Assembly (NCBI RefSeq): GCF_036417845.1
Contig: NC_089981.1
Location: 67,173,268-67,237,267 of the forward strand
Source of the DNA: Apteryx mantelli
Lineage: Eukaryota; Chordata; Aves; Apterygiformes; Apterygidae
Direction of reading: 5' to 3'
Length of the DNA stretch: 64,000 nt
The notes beneath the pieces were generated by a model. It was not told the DNA's origin. It made no database searches and worked only from the letters and a program-made list of their open reading frames with translations. This document shows, one piece after another, positions 45,415 through 57,200 of this stretch; within the stretch, counting starts at the first letter, position 1, and each line of letters starts with the position of its first letter. The translations under genes and the position numbers were made by a program.

Positions 45415-48400
45415 ATGCGATTAGACTTATTTCACTAAACATTCCTATTCTTTTACAGCAGCTGAATGGTGCAGGCACTTCATGGAAGGAAGGGGTGTTC
45501 ACGTTGCCTATCTGCATGCAGCTAACATAGCTCTCTGCTTTTCCCTTTTGGCTGAAAATCAAAGATATTCCTCTAGAAGGGATCTGCACTGGGCTTCTGG
45601 GGTGAAATGCTTTCTGGATTACCGCATTTCTCTTTTTGTTGTTTACCTATAAAAATAATTAGGGGCTTAAATTTGGACAATATCAATGTCCTTCAGGATT
45701 TTTCTCACTGCATGACTACTGTTACAAATCACCAACTCCTACCTTTTTATTATAAAGCGTGGGTTAAGGAACCATCACTTGTATTTTAACTAAAATGTGT
45801 GTGTGTGTCTTGGCGTCTGTAATGTACCACACGTCTGATCTTGCACTCACAGCCCATAATTTCTATCAGTAATGAAAATTACCAGATATTCCTTGCTTGA
45901 TAAACTCAGCTAGAAAATGTTCTTAAGTTTCAATAGGATACCAGAGAGTGTGTTTACTGTTCCAAATACAGAGCTTTGTTTTGCTATATAGTTTCTAGTA
46001 TATCATTTCCACAAATAAAACTTTTTCTTATCTGTACTGAGTAGAAAATTTAGTTGGCTTATGAACCTTGTTTAAACAAAAATTTTAGAGCTACTATTTC
46101 TCTTAAATTAATACATATCTATGTACTCTTGCTAGCCAGAAATAGGGATTGTTTCCCTTTGCTGCTTTGTCACAAGAATGAAACAAGAAGCAATTCAGTG
46201 AAATGCTCAAGTGCAAAGTTAATTCCTGTCAGAAATGCAGCAGTGCACCCAGGTGCATATGCTTCATTTTGACGATAAGGCCATTGAAAAAATGTTTTAT
46301 AAGGTCTTCAGATGCAATAGAAATTTCTATTTTACAGCCTTAAAGTCAAAAATACATTACATCTTGGTAGAAGGGCTTTGTCTGGTATTTCCATCCCCTA
46401 CTGTTTTAGTACAGGCTGAACATATGGTATTTTTAAGGTCAAGGATAAGGAACCTTTTTCCTGGGCTCAGAGGGGCCAAGGAGGACACTGGTGATGCTCT
46501 GGAGTCATTTCTGTGAGTACCTCACAGGTACCGGAGCTGTAGTTCCCCTAACAGTTTTCTCCACAGCTGCTCCATACAAGGTAGCATCCCAGCATTGCTC
46601 AGCGCTCTTTGCCAGCAGCCCCATGCAATGCACAGCATTTTCCCTGTGCACTGTGTTTCTCTGTGCAACACAGTTCCCCTCCGCCCCAAACCCCGTGCTG
46701 CACATGGCTTTCCCTCAGCTGGTACCACGACACTGTTCCCACATTGAGCACACCTGCACCTTGGTGCTCCCACACCACAGAGCACCTCCTCTGCTCCCCA
46801 GCGCTAGCCCATGCGGTACTTCCATGTCACAGGGTCTTCCTCACCACCCCCAAGTGACAGCTAGTACATTATGCTCACTAGCTCCCCAGCTCAGGGCTTC
46901 AGTTGCCATAGGTGCTCCTGGTTGTCCTCTCATGAGATACCCCACGCATCACTGAGCTGCCCGCCATCAGCAGCGGAGGGGAGCTGGAGCAGCCGATAGG
47001 CAGTAACGCAGCACAGACAGAGGTGCTGAGGCTGGGGAGAAGGGGACGAATGTGGAGAGAGGGAGAAGAAAGAGCAATGAGGGCAGAGAGGGGCCTTGTG
47101 GCTACTGCCACATGCTGATCTGTTTTAAATCCTATTTGCTCAGGCTTCTCCATGAATGTGTAATAGTGATTAAAGAGTTAGCTGCAAACTGACTTTCTCC
47201 AAACTACGTCATGTATGTGGGTTTTAAGTTATGACTGTCCTTGCGATGTGTCGGAGGCATTTTGGAACCCTGCAAATCAAACACAGCTGCTATGGAGAGA
47301 AGGTGCAGAATTCAGAACAGGAAGTTAAGCACACTCTCCCTCTCTCTTCCCATCCCATTATGTAACTCTTTCCAGTTCTGTAGGACTGTTATTATTATCA
47401 TTTCTTACATTTGTGTTGTATGATGTTTGGGCCCATTATCCAGGGCCCCAAAATTTTCAGAAGTACTCTGTGAACACTGGGAAGTGAAGATTTATGCACC
47501 ATTAATGTGTGTTTCTGTTCGGCATTCCTGTCTCCAAGGCGATTGTCAATGTGTTTGTTTGTTTGCTAGGTGTTTGCTAGGTGACACTAAAGCAAATAAA
47601 ACCACTCGTTTTCCTGGCATCAGTTTCCTCCCACAGCTGAGACGCAGAACTGTAGCTTAGTCGGCTCCAGGCCAGCCAGCGCAGTAACAACGCGGCCTGC
47701 AGGGTGCCCTGAAGGGTGGCTGGAGGGGTAGAGAAAGCGGGGAGGAATCGCAGCGCGCTGTTCCTCTGCCTCCTCTCCTGCATGAGAAAAGGGCCCTGTG
47801 CCTGCCTGATGTCAGCTGGCTCGATTCGATCCCTGGGCACACAAAAAGTACCCTCCAGTTCCTAGCCCTGGCTGCTTGGCATGAGTGTGTGAGGTCTGTT
47901 CATTTTCTGGTTTTCATTTCATTTTCTGTCAGGCTGTTGTATATACAGCTGTTCACTACATAGAACAGATTTTTTTTTAATGTTTCATTGATATAACCTA
48001 ATTTTAGATATGTTAAAATGTAAAACAGAATAATTAATTTTTCTGTTAAGACTGGAACTCCAGTTTCGCGGGAAGTAAACATTTACTGCTTAGAGGAAAT
48101 CAAAATTAAACAATCTTACACAAACAATACAGAGGTACAGACTAGAAATACTTTCTCTATCCCTCTTTTACATTTTTCCTTTCTTTTGCAAGAAAAGAAT
48201 AGCTTTCTTAAAGTAATATTACTGTGGAAAGGGAATCTGCTGGTCATACAATCTCTACTAGTTTATAATCTGTTTTCTCATATCTGTTCAAACACTGTTG
48301 AATATGTCTCCAAAATAACCAATAAAAAGTACATCTGATGTGAGAAGAGTTAAACTCACTACAGGTAACATGCTTCTAGCTCCAGTATGGACAGTACTTA

Positions 48401-48827
48401 AAATCCCTGAGAACAGATAGTGGTATTAGTCATCTGCTGGTTGTTAAAGCATACCCTGGACACAAAGTATTGCTTCTAATTTGTTAAAATATTTTAAGTA
48501 TTATTCAAATAAGCTTTGCTATTGAAAGAAATCTTCTCTAGAATTTCTAAAAAGAAATAAAATTCTGATATATAAGTTATTGCATTAAAAATAACCTATT
48601 AGGTTAAAAGATCATATTTTATTTACTATTTATAGTTATTACTATTAATAGTATGATTGGGAAAAAATTGAAGGAGTGTTAAAATCTTTGCTATTTTGTT
48701 TATAGAACATAACTCATATTAGAACTGATGTGAAATATCAGATATTGTTTAAGTTAATATCTGATTCTATGTCTTTGCAGGTCTAAAGTTTAAAGGGGAG
48801 AAAAGGCATATTTTATTTATTTATATA

Positions 48828-48861
48828 TATAATAAATAAAATAAATATTTTATTTATTATA
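48828..48861. repeat. Perfect AT-only palindrome, 16-bp arms, 2-nt spacer
   Basis: Left arm TATAATAAATAAAATA, spacer AA, right arm TATTTTATTTATTATA, a perfect reverse complement. A third, imperfect arm (ATTTTATTTATTTATA) lies immediately to the left, so alternative foldings exist. AT-only palindromes of this kind can extrude as cruciforms and are often length-variable. Confidence 0.9.
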
Positions 48862-50256
48862 CTTTATTCAATTCTGACATCTCAAATTGACTTTTAAGTC
48901 TCCTCTAGTCAATTTAATTTTGTATTTAGTCCACTTCAGCCTGTTTAAAATTATGGTTAAGTTGCCCAGGATATGTACAACCATGCAAAATATTAAAAAC
49001 TCAGCCAGTAACTTTGATATGAACCAGGAATTAAAAAAACACTTTAACATTTCATTTGTAGGTAAGTGATCATGTAACATTCATTTTGAGAGGAATATCA
49101 TCACATTTAAAAAAAACTTTTATCCTTTTATCAGGCACCTTGTATGTCAATTTTTTTACTTTGTTGTGATCAAGTAGTAAATACAACAGTATCAAAAGAT
49201 ACTACTTAAATATTTTAATAATAATAAATATAACATATATATGAGGGATTTCAATTATTTTAAAAGACAGATTAGAAATATGATATGAAATATGATTAGA
49301 AAAATGAATAAAATACAGGAATACATCTTTTACGTGCCATTCCCACATTTTTCCATTTTTAAAACTAAGAGGTGTTTTGAAAGACAAAATTGGGTAATGT
49401 ATATCAAGTAGTAATAAATCAAAGTTACTCTGAAAATCTGCATTAATTAGTTGCATTGCAACTTTATTCATGCTTCAAAGCTTTTAACAAAGTAGTTCCA
49501 GTCTTATTATATCCCTAATAATAGTGGAGAGACTCTGTAGAGCTGTTTTCTCATCCCATTGAGTAGCAGTACTGAATGAGAAGAGAAAATACTCTGTAGC
49601 AGTATAAATGCTACTCAGTATAAGCTGAGTATAGGTAAATATTTCTTAAGCTCTTTGTTTTGCATCTTGCTACGGGGCCACATTACTCTTTCTATCCTTT
49701 ATGACATTCACTGTATGGCTGAATTTTCTCTCTAAATTCGTGTTAGAACATAATTTTTTTCTCAACAAGATCAAAACATCAGTTGCCCTGGTGATCTGCT
49801 TCTCTCTAGTGAACTTGTGACAGTTACAACAATGATGGCCCGAGGGCTGTCTTTGTTTCCTTCCTTCCCTTTTTTATTCTTGTACAGTATATAGAAAAAT
49901 ATGCCAGTTTAACTGAGGAGTAGATCTCCTTAAAGAACTCCAGGGTGATCCTAGGTGGGAAAAGGTGAGAAATACAATTCTGAAAAGTGAAATCAGAAAG
50001 TGCAGTTTTGCTGCTTAGTGGCATCGTTGTGTCTTTTTGATGCAACCGCATCCTGCAGCATGCTGTGCATCTAAGGCATCAGTCCTGATCAGAGTCCTAC
50101 TGAAAGTTCCTCCCTCAGACACTTACAGCACCACCTGCCATGGTAGGTGGATGAGAAAAAGACTGAGGAGAAAAATGAAGTGACATTAGCTATGAGCACT
50201 AGCTATGGTTTGCCATGCTGGCTGATGTATTTCTTTTTCTGTTTTCTGGTGTTTAG

Positions 50257-50331
50257 CTATATCTCTATAGATGAAACACTTCAGAGTCTGGAGGCCCATT
50301 CCTTCAACAGCTTAAGTCAAGTCACTCATAT
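50257..50331 (+). CDS. TSHR: TSHR exon 3: leucine-rich repeat
   Basis: 75 nt between acceptor GTTTAG and donor GTAAGT (50332). The in-frame product after Ile81 is YISIDETLQSLEAHSFNSLS then QVTH, ending two bases into Ile106. Human is [25 protein letters not shown]. Length and phase are identical to the human exon. The human sequon at Asn99 (NLS) is absent: residues 98-101 are Asn-Ser-Leu-Ser (50306-50317), which has no N-X-S/T. The repeat contributes one strand and helix-side turn of the hormone-binding LRR horseshoe. Confidence 0.97.
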
Positions 50332-51109
50332 GTAAGTACTGTGACTAAATAAATGTAAATAAATGAATACTGTGATAAAATAAATCTGAGGATGTGTGGA
50401 GTAACACACCTGTTGATGTTTGAGTTGTCGTTCTTCTCTCTTTCATAGCTAAATATTCCTTTTCTCATTTCCTTTCTCCTCCATAATGTTGAGTCAGTCT
50501 CTTTTTTCTTTGTGCTTCCTTTCCCTACATCTTTTCAGTTCCCTTGCTCTTCTGTATCCTCCTGTAGAAGTGTAGGAAAAAAATCAGTGGGACTAAATTA
50601 TGGGCTCTGGCTTGATGGCAAGACTAAATAATCTGGCAACTAAGAATTACTTCTGTCAAATTACTGAAGGTAAGTGAAAACAGTAATAGCATTAGAAGTA
50701 AAATCAGAAGGGCCAAAACATAAAGCAAAACATTCATTAGTAGAGTTAGCTTTCTAAACAAAATGGCAAAATATGACGGATCTCAAAAATGGTCTTTTAC
50801 AATTACATGAAATTTAACAGGAACACGTACAAACTATCCCTAATTAGGTGTTAAGGATTCTCAGCAGAAAGAGTTGTTTTGCATATTTCAGAAAAGATTT
50901 CTTTTTTTGCAGAGATTCCATGGGAGAGCATTGCCAGTCTTCAGAGGTCAGAAAGCCTAGACTGACAGGAAAGATTTCTGTATCCAAAAATACAATATGA
51001 CTTAGGCAGATATATCTTTTAAACACATAAAAGGTTGCTGTAAGGGGTGAAAGGGTGAAAGCTCTAATCCGTTTTTCACATTTGTGTTTGACAAAGCAAA
51101 ATTAAAAAT

Positions 51110-51310
51110 AACCTTAAATTAAACCAGGGAAGATTCATGTTAGACACTAGAAAAAGCTTTCTTACGGGTGGCATAAGTAAACACTAGAATTGTTTTCCCA
51201 GGGAGGTTGCCTCTGTATCACTGAAGGCCTTTAATGCTGTGTAATCAGAAACTCCACAGGTTTATTTAACCCTTAGAGAAAGAGACTGAGCTACATCATC
51301 TCTTAACACT
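51110..51310 (+). repeat. CR1 LINE relic (sense)
   Basis: The stretch 'gaaaaagctttcttacgggt', 'ttcccagggaggttgcctct' and 'cactgaaggcctttaatgct' follows sense CR1 ('aaaaagtttttcctaa..', 'cccagggaggttgtggaatc', 'ttggaggtttttaagaa'). The 3' octamer end is not visible. Confidence 0.65.
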
Positions 51311-51379
51311 GCTCTATTTTCTATATTTTTTTCCTTTTACTTTAAACAGTGGAAACACAAAGGTCAATAAAAATAAAGG

Positions 51380-51525
51380 AGACTATCATTACTGTTATTG
51401 TAGGTAAGGAGTAATTCACGCTGGAAAATGCAAGTGCCTTCCTGGGAGCACCTGGCGCAGAGTCAGAAGTAGAATCCAGGATTCTGAAACCTAGCTCGGG
51501 CCAATACCACCACTCCCATAATGCC
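51380..51525 (+). repeat. Relic of an ancient amniote repeat (MIR-like pattern)
   Basis: The stretch 'tgcaagtgccttcctgggag', 'cgcagagtcagaagtagaat' and 'ccaggattctgaaacctag' resembles the old pattern 'aagtgacttgcccaaggtca', 'ggcagagccaggaatagaac', 'ccaggtctcctgactcccag'. A second relic of the same type is at 61600-61760. Confidence 0.5.
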
Positions 51526-53811
51526 TGAAACAGAGTTTCACAGAAAGGCTTTGGAGTAAGAACTGCTTATCTTTGGTTAGAATGCAGTTCCTTCTTTTGT
51601 AGATGTTTTTTCCAGGCCTGTCTTTCTCATATTCTCTCTTCCTGCTTCACAGTTATTGTGTCTTTTGGTTTTCTTATTTAACAAAAATGAACGTTCATTG
51701 AAATGTTTACTGGCAGCACTTTTTGTAAGCAAAGAATAAAGCAGTTGGCAGTATGTACCACATGTGGTATTTGACTTGTGGTTAGCCTTTTTAGAAATTC
51801 AAGGTGATAAAATGCTATTGGGCCATCTCATTTCATTGCAGGATTGTTCCATGCAATATGCAGTGTAATATCTTGCCCATTTTAAATGATGCAAATCTAA
51901 AGGTTTCCTGAGGAAAAAAGAATTAGCTGGCTAGATAGCTGTTCTTTATTGTTTCTGTATTCAATTCAAAGTGAAGAATGGACTAGAAAAATCTCCCTCA
52001 AGATCCTAAGTCATAACAGAAAAATCACCTCCCTCAAGTGTAATGTGATGTAACTGTTTCACTAAAAGACCCCTGCATTTTTAAAGGTCTGACTATTCTA
52101 AGTGATTAGTCAGAGTTATGGTGTTCGTAGTGTCTCCTGAGATGGACAAAGGTTGCTCTAGAAACCATGTCTACTATTCTTCAGAATGCTTCAGTTTAGA
52201 GCGTCCTGCCGAGTAGCGGCAGGGCATTGAATGCACCCCTGCACAGGAGGCCTGTCAGGGCACTCCTGCAGGATCTAGTCATCTCCACACACTTGGGAGC
52301 ACTACAAACCCTTGGGCTGTCATGGCATGTCACAGGGGCTCTACCTGCATGTTCTCCAAGCCATGATTGTCTTCTTCACTCATTCTTGTAATGTGCAATT
52401 AGCCTTGCCTAATTTGCGCTACTTTTTACTACCCAAAGGGTTGAAGAGGAATCTGAGCTGGAAGTTTTTTCGCTTGTCCTCTTCCAGGTTCTAACCATGC
52501 ACAAAGTATGTTTATATTCGTGGCTGGAGGGACATAGACAAACAACATACACTTTTTTCTGTGCAAGAACTAAAAATAATACTCAGGACAAGACACTACA
52601 ACTCTTGACTCACAAAAGTCAAAAATAGGCAAAAACCACACCTTTGCAAATAGCCTGCAAAGAAGGGCTCTCTCTACTACTCAAAAGGGCTTACCATGTT
52701 TTTTAAATCTGTTTGGAGGTAAGTCACACATATTATTTAATCGGGTACTATCTGGACATCTGGAGAATTAGGCAGTTTCATATAACCTGTACAGAAAACT
52801 ATTTATAAATTTGACCATTTTTCTGAATTGCTTCCATAACTCCTTTGACTTGTTAGCACTAATAGTTGTTGGGGTTGATTTACTTTCCAAACAAGATTAT
52901 TCAGGGATAAATGCATCTGTTGTGCTATGCATTTGTTTAATGTTCTCCACTTACATAATATTTTCAGAGTGTTATTGCTAAAATAATACTGGATGAAGAT
53001 TATCATAGGGTACGTTAAAAGAAGTTGAAGTTACTGTAACAGTTTTGAAAGGAAGCCATTTCATAGAGTTTAGTTTTCACAGTCTCAATTTTTCATGAAC
53101 TTTTCATAGAGCGTAGTTTTATGTAAATAATCTTTTGCCCTTATTTAAACTTGTACACACAGCTTCATTTTAAAAACATTTGGTTTTCTACAGAACTTCT
53201 TATGAGAAAATTTAGTGTTTATGGAATGGAAGAACTAATTGCTTTGGCTTGAGTCAAGTGTCATGTGAACAGGCATCCTGCGTTCGTCATCATTCGTGTC
53301 TGCCAAGCCCATCAGCGTGCTTCAGCTTTGGTCTTCAGCACTCCATTTTCTGGGTGCTTATTCAATTCTGCTAATGTGCCTCAGTCTTGACTTGCTGTGT
53401 TAACTCCAGACCTCAGCTCCATAGGTGCAGCTTGTCCCTGTTCCACCAAGTGCTCTGTTTGAGCATACATCTTATTTTTATAATCCTCTGAGTGCTGAGC
53501 AACTTCTGCAAACTAAGGATATTCATCACCTGTTGTATTTTAATGCACCAGATCTCATTTCAGTTTTAATTAGTGGGAAAATTTGCACCCTATTAAGATG
53601 AAAATTGGGGCCAAAAGTTTGAATTGATTTTTATGTTAAATTGCCTTCAGAACAGTTTCTTGTTCCTTCTTTTTATTATTACTGCTTTTTATTACGTCTG
53701 TTAGTCAAATGCAACATGTTTGCAAAGTCAGGACAGTCTTTCTCCTACACTAGCATAAGTATTTATTTTTTCTAGATATGGTCATGAAAGTGTCTGATCC
53801 ACAATCAGACA

Positions 53812-54375
53812 GTGTTGCCTCTGCGTTCACTAGTTATCTTACTAGCAGAGCTGCAGCTTGGCTGCATTAGACTAAAAAGGGTTTTTATAAGCAGGTCTTT
53901 GTTTCTCAGGAAAGCATTCCTGTGTAAGGAACCCCAGAAAAATTCACTCTTTTTTTCCCTCTTTTGCTGTGTCTTTGCTCATTCTTCTCTGATCTCTCCC
54001 TCATTTCTCCCCACTTTCTTCTCCTCCTCACTCCAAAAGCTCTTTCCTCTCTTACGGGCATCTGAAAAGCCCTTTGAGCTTATGGGAATAGGGCCAGAGG
54101 TTATTGTTCAAGAGGCTTGCTCTTGTATAGGCGATGTTGTTTGGAGAGCTGGTGGGGACTGCTCCCCCCTCGCAGCGAGCTGTGCTGAGCTGAAGGGCTG
54201 TGTCGGGCAGCTCCACCAGCCCCCTGGCCAGGGCTGCCCTGCTCTTCCCTTGGACACCTCCTGGAGCCAGCTGCGAGACACCAGATTGCAAAAAGGAGAG
54301 GTGATTTGGTGGAAATATTTGAGAAGCAACTGGAGAGAGCAAGTGAATAGGCCAGTTGGCCCTCTTGGGACCTGA
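53812..54375 (+). other. Unexplained 187-codon open frame in TSHR intron 3
   Basis: The predicted product has a serine/phenylalanine/leucine-rich middle (from a pyrimidine-rich tract at 53940-54050) and a cysteine-containing C-terminal part. No domain is recognised, minus-strand frames overlap it, and it lies within an intron 200 bp left of a CR1 copy. Probably chance or part of an unnamed repeat. Confidence 0.12.
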
Positions 54376-54577
54376 GTGAAGGGGATCTGGGGGAATGCTA
54401 TATACCTGCAGTGCATTTCAGGGCACTGGGGGAAGTGGGGTGCAGAAAAACCTTGCTGAAAGCTGAAGTTTGGAGGTGGGCATTAGTGTGGCTTGAGCCA
54501 GAGCCAGAGCCAGTTTTCTGGCACTAGAGATGCAAAGGCTTAACAGGTGCATGTGAGGTGAAATAATATAATAACAC

Positions 54578-54690
54578 GCCTGGATGCAATCCTGTGCAAT
54601 GTGCTCTAGGTGACCCTGCTTGAGCAGGGGGGTTGGACTAGATGATCTCCAGAGGTCCCTTCCAACCTCAGTGATTCTGTGATTCTGTAA
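54578..54690 (+). repeat. CR1 LINE 3' end (sense), short and well preserved
   Basis: The stretch reads 'cgcctggatgcaatcctgtg', 'ctctaggtgaccctgcttga', 'gttggactagatgatctcca', 'gaggtcccttccaacctcag' and ends 'tgattctgtgattctg'. Nearly the same as the tail of the copy at 40915-41113, so the same subfamily. It is 5'-truncated to about 110 bp. Confidence 0.92.
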
Positions 54691-56899
54691 TATGGATAGC
54701 TGTATTTAGTGAAACTGAAGGGGGAGAGTAAAATGGGGAAGTATATATACAAGTGAGAAGGGCCAGGAAAGCTGTATGCAAAGTAAATCCAAGAAGGTAG
54801 AGAGGGATCTCAAGATATCAGAAAAAAAAAAGGGCTGGTTTAAAACATTTCGGAACTGCTGACCTAGATATGCTTAGTAACTCATAAGTATCTCAGCATA
54901 ACATGGTTAAATTGGGACTCTGCAGCCAGATTTGCAAGAGCATATTCTGCAAGAGTGTAATATCAAGGGTGTGTCAATATTGCAAGGCGGATATGAATGA
55001 CTTGTTCAGGAAATAAACTTTAGAATTCACCTAAATATGTGGTTGCTCTTCCTTTTTCTGATGTCACTAAATTCATATAAAATATGAAGTAGGTCATAAA
55101 CCTTTCTAGAGTTAATTAGGCAAATATATGGCTCACTCAATTCATACATTAGAGTAATATTTGAGTATTTATTAGTAGTAGTTTCCTTTTCAGACTCAAT
55201 TTTCCTTGGAACTATTTGTTTTTGTCACTGAACGTAATAAGTGTATTATTTATACGCTTGGAAGATCTTGACATAGGACTTTAAGTATATTGCCAAGTGA
55301 TGTTCTCTGCACATTTGTTCTTGACAACTGAAAGTTTCTTAAGTAATTTTTTTCAAATGGCAAAACAGAGGTGCTATTCATGGATAGTATGAAGTCAGTT
55401 TGATTGTAAGCCTATTACGTTTTTGTTTACTAGCCTGGGTGCCAGAAATAAAATTTTAAATATTGATTGTCTTTAAAACACACATAAGCCAATTCTTAAT
55501 GGTTTATGTACTAAAAAAATAGATAAAGCAGATGCTGAATATTAGTAAATTTTGAAAATGTTCCAGAAATAATTCAGTTATCCTATGCAGAGCAGAAGGA
55601 AGCATCCTTTTTCCTTATTAGCATCTCCAAGCAATTTCAGATAGGATTGCAAAGTAAAATATTTCTTTCTCAGTTCATCTTTTGCCTATCTGTAAATGGT
55701 CAACAAGGAAGCCTATTACACTTTTTATTTTTTTATGTCTCAAAAGCACTCTGATCTCAGAAGTACTCAGACTTGTTAGAGTGCTGTTGAATGCAGAATT
55801 TAAACACTGAATGTTAAGATTAGGTTATATTTATAGTGTGTAAAAGTTCCACTTCAGAAATTATTTAGAATCAACTCTCAAGCATTTAGACTCCTGGGAA
55901 CTAGCCTACTAGACATTAAGTATACCATTTGGCTGTGTCTGCTAAAACTACTAATGTTTTTCCCAGAGTGACTTTTCAAAAGAACCTTTAGCTCCCAATC
56001 AGTGGATTTCAATCTTTCCAATTCACCAGTTCAGAAAAACTTGTTTTTAAAAGTGAAAACCCAGTCTAATGAATCTATTAATAACCAGCTCACTTTTCTT
56101 AGGTTCTTGGATCCTTTAGAAGTAATCCTTAAACCACAACAGTCTTTTGATTACAATTTGAAAATCACTATCATGTAACATTTAGGCACTTCTGAGTGTG
56201 CTACTTGCAACTGATTATTGGAAAATAAATTATAAAAGTTAGTTTGTATATTGCTGTCCTGTAACTGATAAGATTAGAACTATTCAAACATCTTTTCTCC
56301 TTTTGAGCTTCCTTCATTAGCTACAGTATTGATGGACCTATAGCTGTCCTTTAAATCTGAGTTTCTAGGGAAGATTCCTTCTATTACTGTGACATTCATG
56401 ATGTCCATAGCGTCCAACAAGGACAGTGGCACAGTTCAAGGATGGAACTGAATTTGAGGATTTTTTTCTCACACATATGAAATGAGAGGCTGCATATTTG
56501 GCCAGTCAAGTGCAAGAGGTGCATTTGACTGGACTAGGAGTAAGGAAAATTGGATTCTTTTCCTGATTTTTCCTTAAGCATAACATGTCACTTTGGTTGA
56601 ATTGCTTTTACCTTTTTACACCTATCTATTTATTTGACTGGAGACTTTTAGGGGACTGATTGTCTTCTGTTGATCTATGTAGTACCTACCACAATGGGCT
56701 CCTTCTCTCCTTTTGGACTTCAAGAGACCCCTGTAATACAAAGTATAGAATGAAATGCAAATATAATTACATTATATATTAAAGCACACTTCTTTCCTAA
56801 TCTCACCATTACCAATTCAAGGAAATGGAACAGCAGGGGAATAAACCCCATTGTTCAGTGCATCTATTGATTTCCTCACTCACATTCCCAAAGCTTCTC

Positions 56900-57200
56900 T
56901 TTGATTACTGTGCTGTCTCATCTGGCAGTTTTAAATCTTTTATTCCCAGATTAATTAGTTTTTCATTCGCCTTTGTCAAACTGCACTTGCCCTCTCCTGG
57001 CCCAGTTACTTAATAGATCAAAATCTGTTTGAATCTGATTGCATTATTCTGAACTTCCAATTTTAGTACCATCTACAGGCTTTGAATTCTTACTTACAAT
57101 ACCCTCATCCAAATCATTTCTGCAAAATGTTATGAATAGCAACAAGCCAAAACCTGATGACTCTATGGCACTCCAATACATGATCCATTTTCAGACTGAA
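56900..57200 (-). repeat. Old CR1 LINE relic (antisense)
   Basis: The pieces 'aactgcacttgccctctcct', 'tagatcaaaatctgtttgaa', 'tttagtaccatctacaggct' and 'ctcatccaaatcatttctgc' match antisense CR1 landmarks ('atttgtctaggtccctctgt', 'tttagtgtcatctgcaaact', 'ccagatcatttatgaag') in the right order. Confidence 0.65.

Larger units (their letters stand above)
43419..50256 (+). other. TSHR: TSHR intron 2 (6.8 kb)
   Basis: Bounded by GTAAGT at 43419 and GTTTAG ending at 50256. It holds an antisense CR1 copy (44.16-44.44 kb), a CT microsatellite and an AT palindrome. A GC-richer patch lies at 46.5-47.1 and 47.65-47.85 kb, with open frames of up to 154 codons (46491-46955) but no recognisable domain. 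A minus-strand frame of 194 codons (43564-44148) likewise shows no family motif. Confidence 0.85.

Noticed and set aside
46491..46955. 154-codon ORF in a GC-richer patch of TSHR intron 2
   Set aside because: Ser/Pro/Cys/His-rich with repeats of similar short phrases, several overlapping frames open, no domain.
47815..47840. GGCTCGATTCGATCCCTGGG, resembling a tRNA T-arm
   Set aside because: No matching acceptor stem, D-arm or anticodon arm could be found in the preceding 70 bases.
52205..52223. Hairpin CCTGCCG-AGTAG-CGGCAGG as a microRNA candidate
   Set aside because: The stem is only 7 bp; a microRNA precursor needs a stem of about 30 bp.
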